Source: Adiantum capillus-veneris
Lineage: Eukaryota; Streptophyta; Polypodiopsida; Polypodiales; Pteridaceae
NCBI GenBank assembly: GCA_014529385.2
Contig: CM043958.1
Location: forward strand, 120,620,817-120,684,816
Length of the DNA stretch: 64,000 nucleotides
Direction of reading: 5' to 3'
This document shows positions 47,573-59,270 of this stretch, piece after piece; within the stretch, counting starts at the first letter, position 1; every line of letters begins with the position of its first letter. The notes under the pieces are model-generated. The model had not been told where the DNA came from, did not search any database, and saw only the letters and a list, made by a program, of their open reading frames with translations. A program made the translations under genes and the position numbers.

Positions 47573-49659
47573 AGGGCTGTCCACTTAGATCATAGCAGAG
47601 GCCTTTGTTTCCTTCCAAAAATGAGAGCCATGGGGCTCCTGTCTGCTTAGGATCATTGAAGACCTGTATGCAAGTGAGTAGCATCTTGCAGATTTTGTAT
47701 AGCATTGCACATGAGAGATTTGGCAGACTTTTGAAGAATGTCATGACACCCGTTAGGGTTTTCACCATGTATTCTTCTGTTGCTTGGTCTCTCTCTGGAG
47801 TTGGCAACATGGGAAAATTTAGCCATGTTGGACTCTTCTTCTATAGTGCTTCGTGTGCTTGCCACGTCCTTACTCGCGGTACCAGACAAAATGTGGGATC
47901 TTTCTGTATGGCTGCAGGTGCTCTTGTGAACACAATCAAGTATCTTGGATTCTTGTTCAGCCAGCTTAGCCTCCACTTCGGGTGGTCTTGATTTGCGCCA
48001 TCTTCTTGCATATCCTTGTATAATCTTTCCTTCATCTGTAAGAGTTCTACCTTGATGAGAGGGTATGGCAGGGATTGTTGGTTCCATTGAGCATTGAATT
48101 GATTGGGAGTGAGTTGAGTGACGTTGACAGAGTGTAAAACTCTCAACTCCCAATCTGTAGCTTCCTTCCATTGCTCATCTACCTCTAAGGTGGTCTTCTC
48201 CTTTAGTGCATCTTCTTCAGTCTTTGACAGCTGGACCATTGGCACTGTGTCTTCCTTGGTGATTTGGACCTGAAAATCTTCTTCACCACTCGGCTCTTCG
48301 GTAGACTGTGTCTCGAATTCAGTAAATGAGACCGAGGGGATGTCCACTTGGGGCGGCTCTGAAGTGCCTGGCTCTTCCTGTATGTCCGTCTTTCTCTCTT
48401 TGAGGAGTTGATTCATTCTTTTCAATTCTGCAATTTCCTTAAGGAGCTCCTACTCTCTTTGGACCCGCATGAGTGCCAAGTCTCTGCGTTGTGACTGCTC
48501 CAGCTTCAACTCCAGTTCTAAATCTCTATTTTTCTTTTCAAGAGCTTTATACACTTCATTTGTTCCCTTGATCGAGGCCACGGTTGGATTTTCTCTTAAT
48601 TGCCGCAAGAAAGTAGCCCGATCATTAATTCTTTGTTCAGAATACAGCAAAGATGCGTTTGCTACATCTAATTGTACTTGAATCTTCTGAGCTGACAGAG
48701 AGGTGGTAAGAAGTTTATTTGTCACTTCTGTCAACTACTCATCTTTCACTTTGCAGGCATCAGATAACTTAGTCAAGAGGTCACCCAACTCCTCCATTTC
48801 CTTCTGCTGGCTGTCCCTTGCTATCTGATGTCATTCTGCTTCAGTCTTTAGCTCTTGTTTGGAGATCAGTGATAGTAGCCATTCTGTCGTCGAGCTCGCC
48901 TTGAAGAGCATCGATGACCATTTCTAATTCTTTGGCTTTAGTAATGCGGTTAAAGGTTGTTGAGCGGAGTTTCTTTGTCATGATTTGCATCTGCCTTGCA
49001 TACGCGTTTACTTGTAGAATGACTTCATCATTGGACTGCCACTCCTCCTGTCTTGCAAGTTGAGATGTGTCGATAGCCTCTTGTGTTGCTTCTTGTTGTT
49101 TTGTTATTTCTGGTGTTTCTATAGAGATGGTTGCTTTTCCTTGGCCATCCTAAGGTTTTGAAACCTCGGCAGTTGGTGCTGGTTGGGTGGAAATTACTGT
49201 TGTGGTCTCAACCCATTTCGGTTCCACGGCTGCAGGCCTTTCTGTCTTCTCAATCTCTGTTTCTTCCTCATGTGTAGTGATTTGCTCTTTTTCTGTATCT
49301 TGCTCTTTATCAGTTTCATCCGCCTCCTTGTGAGTTTCCTCGGCTGTTTGCTCTGGTGCTCGTTTAGCTTCCTTTTCTTCATATTGTTTGGCATGGTCAG
49401 TTTGTTGTGTAGATTCCATTTGGTGGGTGAAATCAAAATCTTTTTCCTTGTCGGTCTCGGCTTCTTCAGTGGTCTCGTGGCCTGGCGGTGATGATGGTAG
49501 AGTAGGCATGGGCTCGTCCTGTTGTTCCAATGACGGTGAGGTGGGTCGGGGAGATGCTTGGCCTTGATCTTGAGTTGCTGCTTCCTCAGCTTTCTTGGCC
49601 GCTTCTTCTGCCTCTTTCAACTTTAAGGCTTCTGCCTCTTGGTACATTCTTTTTTGCAA
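47573..49659 (-). pseudogene. Unrecognised retroelement-associated acidic helical protein, copy 1
   Basis: Starts MQKRMYQEAEALKLKEAEEA at 49659. Residues 1-170 are Glu/Lys/Thr/Gln-rich and look like disordered plus coiled-coil. Further heptad-like stretches follow (KALEKKNRDLELELKLEQSQ), and then a conserved C-terminal part with SLPYPLIKVELLQMKERLYK and HPKWRLSWLNKNPRYLIVFT. Broken into at least four frames (49659-49150, 48734-48450, 48425-47841, 47810-47573). The C-terminal end, intact in copy 2, is lost where the similarity stops at about 47573. No known domain recognised. Its linkage to an LTR and polypurine tract in copy 2 shows it belongs to a retroelement. Confidence 0.6.
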
Positions 49660-51741
49660 ACTTGGATTTATAGGCTTGAAGTATGTGCCAATTACATGCT
49701 CTGAGGGAAATATGGGCTCATTTGGATGTATAGGGTGAAAATGGTACCAGATTTTGATTTTAGGTCACTGAAACAGTAGATATAAAGAAAATTTAAGATT
49801 TTGAAATTCAAATTGAGTCAAAATTGGCTAGTGGGCATATCTGAATATGCTCTTTTGATATATGATGACAATTTATCCAAATTGCTTGATTTTGGCCAAA
49901 AAGTAAATAATCGCGATTATTAACTTTTCTTCCAAAATTGACATTTTTTGGCATAGACTGGTTCTAGGCATCGTATATAGCTTGGATATAAAGTATGAGG
50001 TGATTGGGATCAAGAAAAGTTGTTCATAACCCAAATTTTGGCATGGTATAGAGCTTGGATATAAAGTATGAGGTGATTGGGATGAAGAAAAGTTGTTCAT
50101 AACCCAAATTTTGGCTTTCACGGACTTGTTTGCGTTTTCTGGCAATTTTTCAAGTAATGGGTGGTTATTTTAGCTCATACTTGATTTTTGGGATGTAATA
50201 GGTGTGTACACATGATAGCTGAGGTGAATTGACAATTTCCAAGCAAAAATGTTGCAAAAGTAAATAATCGTGATTATTTACAACAGTGACAAAAACTTTG
50301 CATTTCACATAAATTTTGACCTAAACATGTTTCATACACCTAATACAAGTCCTAAATTGAATTTGGTCAAGTTTGGTCATGCCGGCATCACTTTGTGCTT
50401 TGTCGACTCTGAATTCACCGTTTTTTGTGATTACTCTGTCTGCTAGGTTGGTCGGTCAATTTTGAGGCTTTGGACTTGTCCGTAACCTCGTCGTGAAGCT
50501 ACCTGTCTAATTTTGGCTCATTTGGAGTCAGTTTGGCCTCGTATGTCGAATTTGACGCTTTGTAACCTTCGAGTCGTTTTTCGCTTTTCGAGGGCTTTAC
50601 TTGATGGATTTCTCCAAACCAATCATATACATTGTATATGAACCTCATTAGCAAGCCATCTGTGGGATCAGGTCGGAATTCTGGCCTTTCCCAAAAAACC
50701 CTAATTCTCTACTGGGACCCCCTTGACCCCAGCCGAATGATCATCTGATGGTATAAAATGGTTTATTATGTTAGGGCATGCTATGGTTCAAATCCATCCG
50801 ATTTGGTCAAGCTGGCAGGCCGCTATGGTCACTTTTAGGTCGTAGGTCTTCGTGCATTGCTCGGATTCTAGGGTTTTTTCTAGGGCTTTAGACTAGCTAC
50901 CGGCCATACAAAATGGATCATTGATTAGTAAGGAACTTACCCCTCATGTCTCGTGTGAGACGGCGCTGAAAAAGGTCAACTGTGGGCTCCGGAAATGACG
51001 CTCTAAAGAAGCCGAAATGCTCTTTCTGCAAAGGCTCCAAGTGGAAATGAGGTGGTTTTAGCCTAGGCTGGATATCTATACCTGGACTTCCCGAACCAAT
51101 TTTCCCCAGATTCCCCGTAAGTCCTATTAGGCCGTGAAATCTATGTTAGGCTCAAAAATTTCCAAAATCGGATTCCTGTAGCTCATTCTGCAAGAATTTT
51201 GCAAAAGTAGGCTTGGCCGCCTAATTTGGGCTTCCCACTTCCATCTTCTGATTTTGTTGAAAATTTTTGTGCTTGTCCGCCTTGTCTTTCTGATCACCAT
51301 CGTGTCTTACATTTTTCCATATGAGCTTCCTTGCTATTTATTATTAATTTTTGACCTTCTTATTTAAAAAAATCAAAGAAAATAGAAAAATGCTCTAAAA
51401 AATAATTTGAAAACCCAATAATTAAGAAAATCCCTTGAAAAACACAGCTTTTTTGTTTTTTGTTGGCTTTCTCTATTTTTAAGCCTCCTTTCAATAAAAA
51501 TGATGAAAAATACCCAAAAAAGGACTATTTTTTATGATTTTTTCATAGTATATACACTATGTACACTCATCGGGAAGATATTATCAGTGAATTTTTCCTT
51601 GTTGATGAATTATAAGGGCATTATTAGGTAATTTTTGTAAAAAATCACACGTTAACATGAAAATTTTTCCTCCCTCTTCAAACATTGCCCTTAATTACTT
51701 AGTATTTAGTAGTACCTTTCCACCCCTCGTAGATGGCGTTC
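49660..51741 (-). repeat. Non-coding spacer/leader with palindromes and a 72-bp duplication
   Basis: About 2 kb with no protein. It carries GTAAATAATCGCGATTATTAAC at about 49903 and GTAAATAATCGTGATTATTTAC at about 50262, the palindrome seen in the E2 leader, in similar CCAAAATTGACA surroundings. A 72-bp segment (AGCTTGGATATAAAGTATGA...) is duplicated at 49979 and 50051. A purine tract on the minus strand (GAAGAGGGAGGAAAA, about 51665-51680) is a possible polypurine tract. By analogy this is the leader of the coiled-coil ORF element or the 3' region of the gypsy element to its right. Confidence 0.55.
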
Positions 51742-52419
51742 TCAGGGATGACTGCGTGCATGGGTCGAACAATTGTGTTTATGCATAGTCATGATTGGAT
51801 CTACCATGATATGAAGATCAATGCAATTAAACTCAATATGCTGTGTAACAGATCGGTCTTGAGTAAATAACTCAAGGGTTTCCGATGTCGAGGTTTGCTG
51901 TTGATGTCTTCCAAAGAGAAAATCTTGTAATCTTTGTGCTCTATGTTTGATAGTACCATCAGGATATTTAAGCATGTTGATTGCTTGAGCTGTTGGGAGC
52001 ACTCTAGACGGTTGTCGAGCTTTTTCTCGCCATTGGTAGCTAGGTCTGCTTGGTGCATAGTTTTTGAGAGTCTGTTGAGACTTAACTCGCCACTGTTTGC
52101 TTGGTTTTGCGTTGTGTGGAGAAGATAAGTGCTCCTTTTTCTTCCAAACCTTTTTCATATTAGGTTCCTTGTTCATAGATGCTCGATTCTGTGCTCGAAT
52201 CGTTGGAACCATCTTCTGTTTCTTTGGTGAAATTTTAGGCACCCAGATCTGATTTGATTTATCCACAAGATGTGCCTTTGGTACCCAAATTTGTCTGACT
52301 CCTTGCATGCTACCTATAGCATTCGTTGTCGAAGGGATGGAGAAGATTTGCTTCGTGGATTGGTCCTCTGATTGCATCTTTTCCATTCCTGTTTGCTTGG
52401 TGCAATAGGAACAATGAGT
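51742..52419 (-). pseudogene. Basic tail behind the second protease-like domain (element E3)
   Basis: Reads QIWVPKAHLVDKSNQIWVPK then a Lys/Gln/Arg-rich stretch with QWRVKSQQTL and YQWREKARQ, and ends near 51742. It overlaps the end of the protease-like domain in another frame, so one frameshift separates them. Tandem WVPK and QWR motifs suggest a nucleic-acid-binding tail. Family unknown. Confidence 0.5.
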
Positions 52420-52770
52420 TGCCCTCCTTTAAGTGATAGCTTTAGCTTATTTGTATCCCAATCTGGTACTGCTTTGTATGTACGCATCCAAGGAATGCCA
52501 AGAATCATCGTCTCATTCATGTGTTCATCTGGCAAGCATACAAACTGATGCGGACATGAGTATCCATGTACTACCACGTTCAAGTTGACTACTCCCAATG
52601 TTGGAGTTGGGTTCTTGTTGCATCCTTTGATTGTCGTTATTCATGTGGTCAATGCTTGACTTGTTGCTTTCCTATATGTGGAATAACTGACTGCATTCAC
52701 TCTAGCTCCTGTGTCTACCAAAGCATTGGTGCTATGATTGTTGAGATGTACTTTGATGCGCAGATCCATT
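52420..52770 (-). pseudogene. Second retropepsin-like domain, fused behind integrase (element E3)
   Basis: In frame with the integrase: KVHLNNHSTNALVDTGARVN (catalytic DTGA at 52704-52715) followed by AVSYSTYRK. After one in-frame TGA (52641-52643) come GVVNLNVVVHGYSC, MILGIPWMRTYKAVPDWD (52486-52509 carries the hydrophobic-hydrophobic-Gly block) and KLKLSLKGGQLIVPI. This is the retropepsin order: DTGA, flap region, ILG, end strand. The usual protease of this element is at about 57160-57490, so this is an extra one. Confidence 0.75.
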
Positions 52771-53855
52771 CCATCTAACCAGTCGTCATTTGTTGAAACT
52801 GCATCTTTAGGTAATTCCCATTGTCGATCATCTAGTTCCAAAGTGTTGATGGGAATCGGTATCTGTTGATTCTTGAGAGCAGCTTTACGCTTGAGCACCC
52901 GAAGTCTAGCTTCCTCTTGGGCGTCTTCAATAACCTGCTGTCGCTTCATCTTCCTTTGTTTGGCTGCATGCATTCTCTCTAGCAATTCATTGGTTAGTGG
53001 CAAATTGTATTTCTTTAAACGACATCCACTAATCCAATTAGCCATTGGTTCACCATCTAGGGTTGACAATTTTACTACTCCACTTGGAGGTACATCTTCA
53101 ATGATAAATGGTCCATTTTCCTTTTTCTTAAACTTGGGAATGTGTTGCTTAAGGGAATAAACTAGAACTAAGTCCCCTTTCTTGAAAATTTTGGTAATTA
53201 CGTGGGAATCAAAAAACTGTTTTTGTTTCCGCTTTTGTGCATAGAGATGAGCTACAGCAGTTAGCCTTTGCTTGTCTAGCTTTTCCAAATCTTCAAGTCT
53301 TTCTGACAATTCATGTCTAGTCCACTCGAGAGTTTGTGCTACCCTTAATGTCGGCAATAGAAATTCTATTGACATTATGGCGTCAAGACCATAAACAAGG
53401 TTAAAGGGTGTGGCATTGAAAGCTGTTTTGAATGAAACTCGATAAGCCCATAGAGCTGCATGGAGATTCATTTCCCAGTCGGTTCTTCCTGAATTGGCCA
53501 CTTTTCTCAGTACTGAGCTAAGAATTTTATTTGTATGCTCAGCTTGTCCGTTTTCTTGTGGGTGATAGGGAGATGATTTGTTATGGATAACCATAAATTC
53601 ATTAAGCAAATAATCTATTACCTCGTTGAGGAAATGAGTTCCCCGATCACTAACAATCTCTATTGGCAGTCCATACCTTGTGAATACATACTCATATAAG
53701 AATGCAGCAGTGGTTCTGGCATCATTCTTTTGGGTTGCTTTAGCCTCGGTCCACTTGGTCAAATAGTCTGTAGCTACAATGATATATTGAGCTTGGGTTC
53801 TATAAGAAGGTGCCTATATCGGTCCAACAAAATCTATACCCCATTTCATCAAGGC
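52771..53855 (-). pseudogene. Gypsy integrase core and C-terminal domain (element E3)
   Basis: Core: MTKWTEAKATQ just after the first Asp, EIVSDRGTHFLNEVIDYLL (second Asp) and SSPYHPQENGQAEHTNKIL (Glu), then AALWAYRVSFKTAFNATPF and LVYGLDAIMSIEFL. C-terminal: KGDLVLVYSLKQH, GPFIIEDVPPSG, GCRLKKYN. All in one open frame from 53762 that goes on through a charged linker (QRKMKRQQVIEDAQEEARLR) into the second protease-like domain. It is not a chromointegrase as far as I see. Confidence 0.85.
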
Positions 53856-54710
53856 TCAAGCCCCCATCATTGGTCTTAAGGGCATGTTGTCTACTCGTGT
53901 TGGCATTTTTTCTAGTTGACAAGCATCACACCTTTGAACATATTCTTTGGCATCTACAAAAAGTGTTGGCCACCATATGTCTGCCATCAAGATTGCTCTT
54001 GCGGTGGTCTCACTAGAAAAATGACCTCCAGCTAATCCAGCATGTGCTTGTTCTATAATCGGAATATACTCGTTTTCATTTGCACAAAGACGCAAATGTT
54101 CATCTTTACCTCTCCGATACAATTGGTTCCCAATGAGAGCATATTCTCTTGCTTCCGTTTCAATTGCTCTTTGACGACGTTTACTCATATCCTCAGGAAA
54201 TGTTCGGCTCGATAAGTAAGTAACCAGATAGTTACTCCACTTAGGAACATGTGACATTTCAGACAATGTTACATGAGGAATGGGTGGTTGTTTTTGACAC
54301 TAAGGGCAATCTTTTACAAAAGATCGAACATCGCTCCTCATAGTTGGCCAAAATACTCCAAGTCTTAAGATTCATTGCATAGTTTGGTTTTCGGCAAAGT
54401 GAAGTCCTACTATGGTAACATGTGCTTGACTTAGGTATTGATCCTTTTCTTCAGGGTTAATGTATAAAAGCAATATCCCATCTCGATTTCTTTTATATAG
54501 CCTCCTAGTTAGTAATTGATACATAGCCAATTGATTGATTAAATCAACTGTGATAGAAAGTGGTGAATCCACTTGAGCTATTGTCATCAATGACACAATT
54601 TTTTTCGACCATCTAGGTATCATTTCCACTGAGAACAAATAGGCATCTGGTAGATCATCATCTACCCCTTTAGGTGATTCCCCTGAAACAATCCTGGACA
54701 AATGATGTGC
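53856..54710 (-). pseudogene. Duplicated H2C2 zinc-binding region (element E3)
   Basis: Two consecutive integrase-type zinc modules in one frame. Module 1 (about 54480-54290): GILLLYINPEEKDQYLSQAH, VGLHFAENQTMQ-stop-ILRLG, VFWPTMRSDVRSFVKDCP-stop-CQ. Module 2 (about 54090-53900): HAGLAGGHFSSETTARAIL, WWPTLFVDAKEYVQRCDACQ. Each keeps His, His, Cys, Cys. A linker of about 50 residues (VPKWSNYLVTYLSSRTFPED) separates them. Two stops lie in module 1. Confidence 0.75.
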
Positions 54711-55061
54711 TTGTTGATGTGTAGTGCCTGTTTATACAACCACAATGAAATCAAATTCGAGAAGAATGATGAACCATCCCACTATTCTCCCTGTGCTGCA
54801 TGGCTTGTTGACCAAATATAACAAAGCTTGGTGGTCCACAAAGAACACAAACTTGTTGGCCAATAGGTAATTTCTATATTTTTTAACGGCATAGATCATT
54901 CCTAGTCCTTCTCTTTAAATGGTGTTGTAATTCTTTTCTGCCATATTCAGTTGTCAGCTAGCATAAGAAATAGGAAAGTCAATTTTCCCATCTCCTGGTT
55001 GGGCTAGTATACAACCAGTAGAAAAGTTTGAAGCATCTACATGTACGTGGAATACCTTATC
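54711..55061 (-). pseudogene. Gypsy RNase H (element E3)
   Basis: One frame continuous with RT: HVHVDASNFSTGCILAQPGD (first Asp), DFPISYAS-stop-QLNMAEKNY, GLGMIYAVKKYRNYLLANKF, VFFVDHQALLYLVNKP, GRIVGWFIILLEFDF. Three or four in-frame stops (one fits a CGA to TGA change). No second RNase H was seen, in contrast to 12.8-14.1 kb. Confidence 0.85.
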
Positions 55062-55900
55062 TCAATCGGGTGCTTTCAATATTGGAGCTGAGGTGAGAGC
55101 TTGCTTAAGCTTCATGAAGGATTCTTCACATGCCTCGGTCCATTCAAAGTGCATAATCAAGCTGTACATGGGTTTTGCAATTATAGCATACATGTAGATG
55201 AACCGTCGGTAATATCCACAATGTCCTAGAAAGGCTTGTACCCCTTTGATTGTTGTTGGTCTAGGCAAATCAGCAATGACATGAATCTTTTCAATATCGA
55301 TAGCTATGCCATTTTTAGACACTATATGTCCAAGGATTTTCCCTTGTCTTCCCATGAATGTACACTTTTCAGGGTTTAAGCAAATCCTGTAAAGTCTACA
55401 TTTCTCGAATACCTTTTTGAGGTGTTCAAAATGATTAGCTCGGATTGACGAATGTACACATAAATCATCTATGTATACTTCCAAGAATTTCCGACGATAC
55501 TCTTTGAAAGCATGGCTCATCAATCTCTGAAATGTGGCTAGAGCATTAGTTAACCCAAACGGCATAACCCGATAGGCAAATATATCCCATTCTGTTGCAA
55601 AAGCAGTTTTATGCTGATCTTTTGTGTCAACCAAAAGTTGATTGTATCCCAAAAAACCATCTAGGAAGCTGTAAGCTTCTTTTCCTACGACTCGTTCTAA
55701 AACATTCTCAGTTATCGGAAGAGGAAAGTTGTCTCTAATGGTAGCTGCATTCACTTTTTTGAGATTAACACACACTCGTAATTTCCCATTCTTCTTGGGT
55801 ACTACCACAATTGGAGACACCCAATCAGTGTGTTCAATTTCGTAAATGAATTCGGCTTCCTTTAGTTTTTCAATCTCTTCTTTGATCTTTCTGGAAAATG
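55062..55900 (-). pseudogene. Gypsy reverse transcriptase (element E3)
   Basis: A long intact frame (55820-55062) plus an upstream piece. Motifs: VVVPKKNGKLRVCVNLKKVN, DNFPLPITENVLERV, YSFLDGFLGYNQLLV, AFATEWDIFAYRVMPFGLTN, EVYIDDLCVHS (catalytic YIDD), CTFMGRQGKILGHIVSKNGI and LGHCGYYRRFI. Full-length RT fold; the best preserved part of the element. Confidence 0.9.
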
Positions 55901-57157
55901 TTTCGTTATAAGTGTATGGTCTCTATCTACTTGGTTTCGCATCATCTCTCATGGGTATAGTATGTTGACAGATTTCTGGATCAACACCCTTGAGATCCTT
56001 GTAATACCAAGCAAAGGTATTCCTTTAACAAGCTTAGCAAAAGCTTTTCTTCTTCTTCTGTTAGGTCATTTGCAATATAAGCTGGTCTAGGCTCTTCTCC
56101 TGGTTCAACCAAGTCTATCTTTTTATCGTTTTCAGGTCCTTCGTAAGACTTGCCTTCTTTCCGTAGTTCCCTAACCGGTTGTTTAATTATGATTTTCCGA
56201 TCTTGGAGAGTATACTTTTTGTAATGGGATGGAACATGCATTACATCCTTACCATCCTCTTCCGTGGTTTCCATTTCGGTGGTGTATATCTACTTTAGAG
56301 CTTTTTTCAGCTCTTGATATTTCTTTTTCCGCTCGACTCTGGTCATGAGTGGTTTTTTATCCTGATGTTCTTCGTGAGTACCCTTCCTTGTTTTTCTCAA
56401 TGTCTGAGACACTTTTGAGTTTCCATTTGAAGGATATCTGCCAGTTATTTTGTCCTTGGCACAAACACTAGCATCTATCTGCATCAGGAGTTGTGTTTTA
56501 CTGGAGACTGATGGCATAGGTCGTGCTTTCATAATTTTACTGTCTCTCTTTCTTCTATACCATTTTTGTCTTCTTTTGATTTCTGGTTTGGAAAGTCAAA
56601 AAACTTTTCCTCCCCTCCCTTTAAGAGTAATTGGGCTCTCGTATGTTCCTTTTCGGATCCCGAATATTCTAAGGTAGCTGAGTATTCATCTAACTCATCT
56701 GTTGCATCGTAATAGAGGTAAGAAAAGACTTGCTGAGATTTCATCAAGTCCTTTGTTTCCTCATCCTTGTTTTCAATGTTAAGGACTGACATCATTTGGA
56801 TGGGAATTATGTCGTAGCCATCCTCATTGCAAAATTGAGTAGGCATAGACGTATTCACGCATACATCCATTGTCGCTAAAATTGAATCCACTCGAATGGT
56901 TTGAATAAATGCTCTGGAAAGGGTTCAGGTATGTAGGCTTCGTCTGTACAGTCCCTTTCTAGGATACATTCCTCTCGTCTTAAGCTTCCATTTTCTGAAG
57001 CTCCGTACATCCAAATATGAGTGTCTTTGTTTAGCCAAGATGGGAGTTTAGTTTCATCCAAAGAGACTGAATCAAACTCTTGGATGGGTGTTTTCAAGAT
57101 GTCTCTATAGGTGTGGTCTTTTAGATTGACTCTTGTTATAGATCCCACCTGCTTCAA
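55901..57157 (-). pseudogene. Protease-RT linker (element E3)
   Basis: Frames 57157-56876, 56891-56529, 56532-56290 and 56274-55981 form an acidic linker, ending with KIDLVEPGEEPRPAYIANDL and a LTEEEEKLLLSLLKEYLC stretch that precedes RT in many plant gypsy elements. Frame changes between all pieces. Confidence 0.65.
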
Positions 57158-57490
57158 GTACAGATAGTCGTTTCCCCAATCTTGGATAAGTTGTACCTAT
57201 CGCATGAAAGGTCTTCCCAATATGATTTCATAGTTGATTTTTTCCCCAAAGTCTACTATGGAAAAAGTGTGTTGATGTTCAATTCCACAGGAGTTGACTA
57301 TCACTTTTTCTAGTAGCCCTAGTGGTCTTTCAATGTGTCCGTCAACCAACTGCAATTTCATTCACGTTTGTCTAATGGCATACTGCTTTAGTGGCTATGG
57401 CTATGCCCGCTCCACTATCCAGTATTGCCATGGTTTCAATGTCATTATATTTCACTGGGAGGGTGGTGTTTCCTTCTTCCCCTTCATAAT
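57158..57490 (-). pseudogene. Canonical retropepsin domain (element E3)
   Basis: MAILDSGAGIAIATKAV (catalytic DSGA) at the end of one frame; after a frameshift near 57370, LQLVDGHIERPLGLLEKVIV and INYEIILGRPFMR follow. This is the normal gypsy protease position between gag and RT. One frameshift and a TAG inactivate it. Confidence 0.8.
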
Positions 57491-58313
57491 ATTCTCCGAC
57501 CTTGCTCATTGAAACTGATCGGATATCTTTGTTTTCCGTTTCATTTTTCGAGTTTCCTAGACTCTTAGAGATTAACCCCATTATCCCCACCTTCTCTAGG
57601 GTTTTCTGTAAGTCATTCCATAAGTATGGCATGAGTTTCAACAGATGTCCCAAAGTAAGAGTGCATTGGATAGGTGTAGACATGATTGAGTGAATGTTGT
57701 TTACTTCTAGGGTCTGTTTGGCTCTTTTTACTTGAGTGGTCTTGCAAATGATAGATTCATCTTCGTTATCTCCCAAGTAAGAAGGTAATTTTTTTAATGT
57801 CATTGGTTTAGATATCCCTGAAGCTTTTGATTCGCAATCCCCGTACAAGGACTGTGAATCCATGTTCATATCAGATGGTAGGTTATCCAACCAGTCTTCC
57901 TCTATAGGAGCTGACTTTAAAGTTAGGTTCCCATCATTGATCTCCCTTACCTTTTTCCATAAGTGTCCTGGCCAGTCTTCCTCTACGAATGGAATTTCGT
58001 CTAAGGCATCTTCACTGTCTCGCACTATGAGCTCTGGTTCATTTGTTTCAAGGTGGGGTTCTGCCACCACATCAGATTTTGATTTCGTTTCTTCTACCGC
58101 AAGCTCTTCCGGTTTTGCAATACTTTCAAGCTTGGGTTTCTGTTTATCCAGCATTTCTTGCGTGATTCTTACCAAATTTTGATAAGCTTCCAGCTTAGCT
58201 GCTTCCATGTCTGGGATGGATAGTTTTTCTATTTTTTTCCATGTTTTGGCATGCTCTAAGTCCTGCTTGGTAGGCTTCCAAGGCGGCATTGATAGGCTCA
58301 AAAATTTTATCAA
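57491..58313 (-). pseudogene. Gag C-terminal/pre-protease region (element E3)
   Basis: Charged, acidic sequence with EAYQNLVRITQEMLDKQKPK, IPFVEEDWPGHLWKKVREIN and LPSYLGDNEDESIIC; continuous with the protease frame. Matches 7927-8460 of E2 and shows what E2 lost past the copia insertion. Confidence 0.7.
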
Positions 58314-59147
58314 CCAGAATGGATCCTCTAGATTTCACGGTTGTTTCCTTGAATTCACTGCCAGTTTCTGTCAACTTGTCCTGGGCTAGAATTTTTGCTT
58401 TCTCTTCGTTTTCAACCCGTTGTTTTTGTTTTCTCATCTCATATCTTTTGCTTCTTCTCCTTTTGATTCTTTGAGAAGAAACTTTCGTGTTCTCCGAATA
58501 ATCAGAGAAATTGTGTTTCTTTTTCTTTTTTTGGGCTCTAGTGATTACGTTGATTGGAACAATCGGTACACTCTCTGATGAGCTACTAGGCATCACTTGG
58601 ACTACGTTGACTACAGTTTTTCCCTTGTTCAAAGGATTCTTAGGACAATCTTCCGGAAAGTGTCCTCCCTTTTTACAACATTGTATGCAATAGGCTTCAA
58701 TTGGTTTGAGGTTTTTGTCAAGCTTTGGACATTTGTTCTTCCAATGGTCGTCAACACCACAGTTATGACAGTTTCTTGTTCTGGGCTTCATCATGGGTCT
58801 TCCCATGGGAGGTCTGACACCTTGATTAGCTACATAATACATTGGTGCGAGCTTTGAGCATAAGTCATGGTCTCCTCCATTGGTGGTGGATGTGGGCTAT
58901 ACCAATCTCCCTCTACCATTACTGTAGATGGATTAGGCTCTGCATAGGTTGTAACAGGCACTAATGCTTGTTCATCTATGACTTCTTCTGAGTGCATATA
59001 CTTTATAGGCACCGCATTATGTCCTGGGTAGGGAGGTTGTTGTCCCAACACAGGTTGAGGTCTCTCCATACCCATTGGTGGTCTTTGAACTTGAGCTATA
59101 TTAGGTTGATATCTGTACATGGGTTGTCCCTGGGGTCTCATGGGCAC
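58195..59147 (-). pseudogene. Gag linker and zinc knuckles (element E3)
   Basis: Proline/methionine-rich linker (59147-58830) then CHNCGVDDHWKNKC and CIQCCKKGGHFPEDC at about 58790-58660, and a KKKKHNFSD basic stretch. Same order and residues as E2 at 7137-7930. Confidence 0.75.
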
Positions 59148-59270
59148 GTACTAAACATTCCCATCATACTTTGGTCTGAAGTAGCACTCGTGGGTCTCGT
59201 GGTTGGTCCATTTACCCTCGATTGCACACCATTTTTGTGGCCTAATTGGTTGTCCCTGTAGGTTTATCCC

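Noticed and set aside
49183-49491. Plus-strand ORF rich in Leu/Phe/Cys suggesting a membrane protein
   Set aside because: Complement shadow of the Glu/Lys/Gln-rich coding sequence on the minus strand.
52314-52598. The second protease-like region as a frame artefact or shadow
   Set aside because: The sequence on both sides of the single TGA is in the same frame as the integrase and carries DTGA, ILG and terminal strand in the right order, so it was kept as real.
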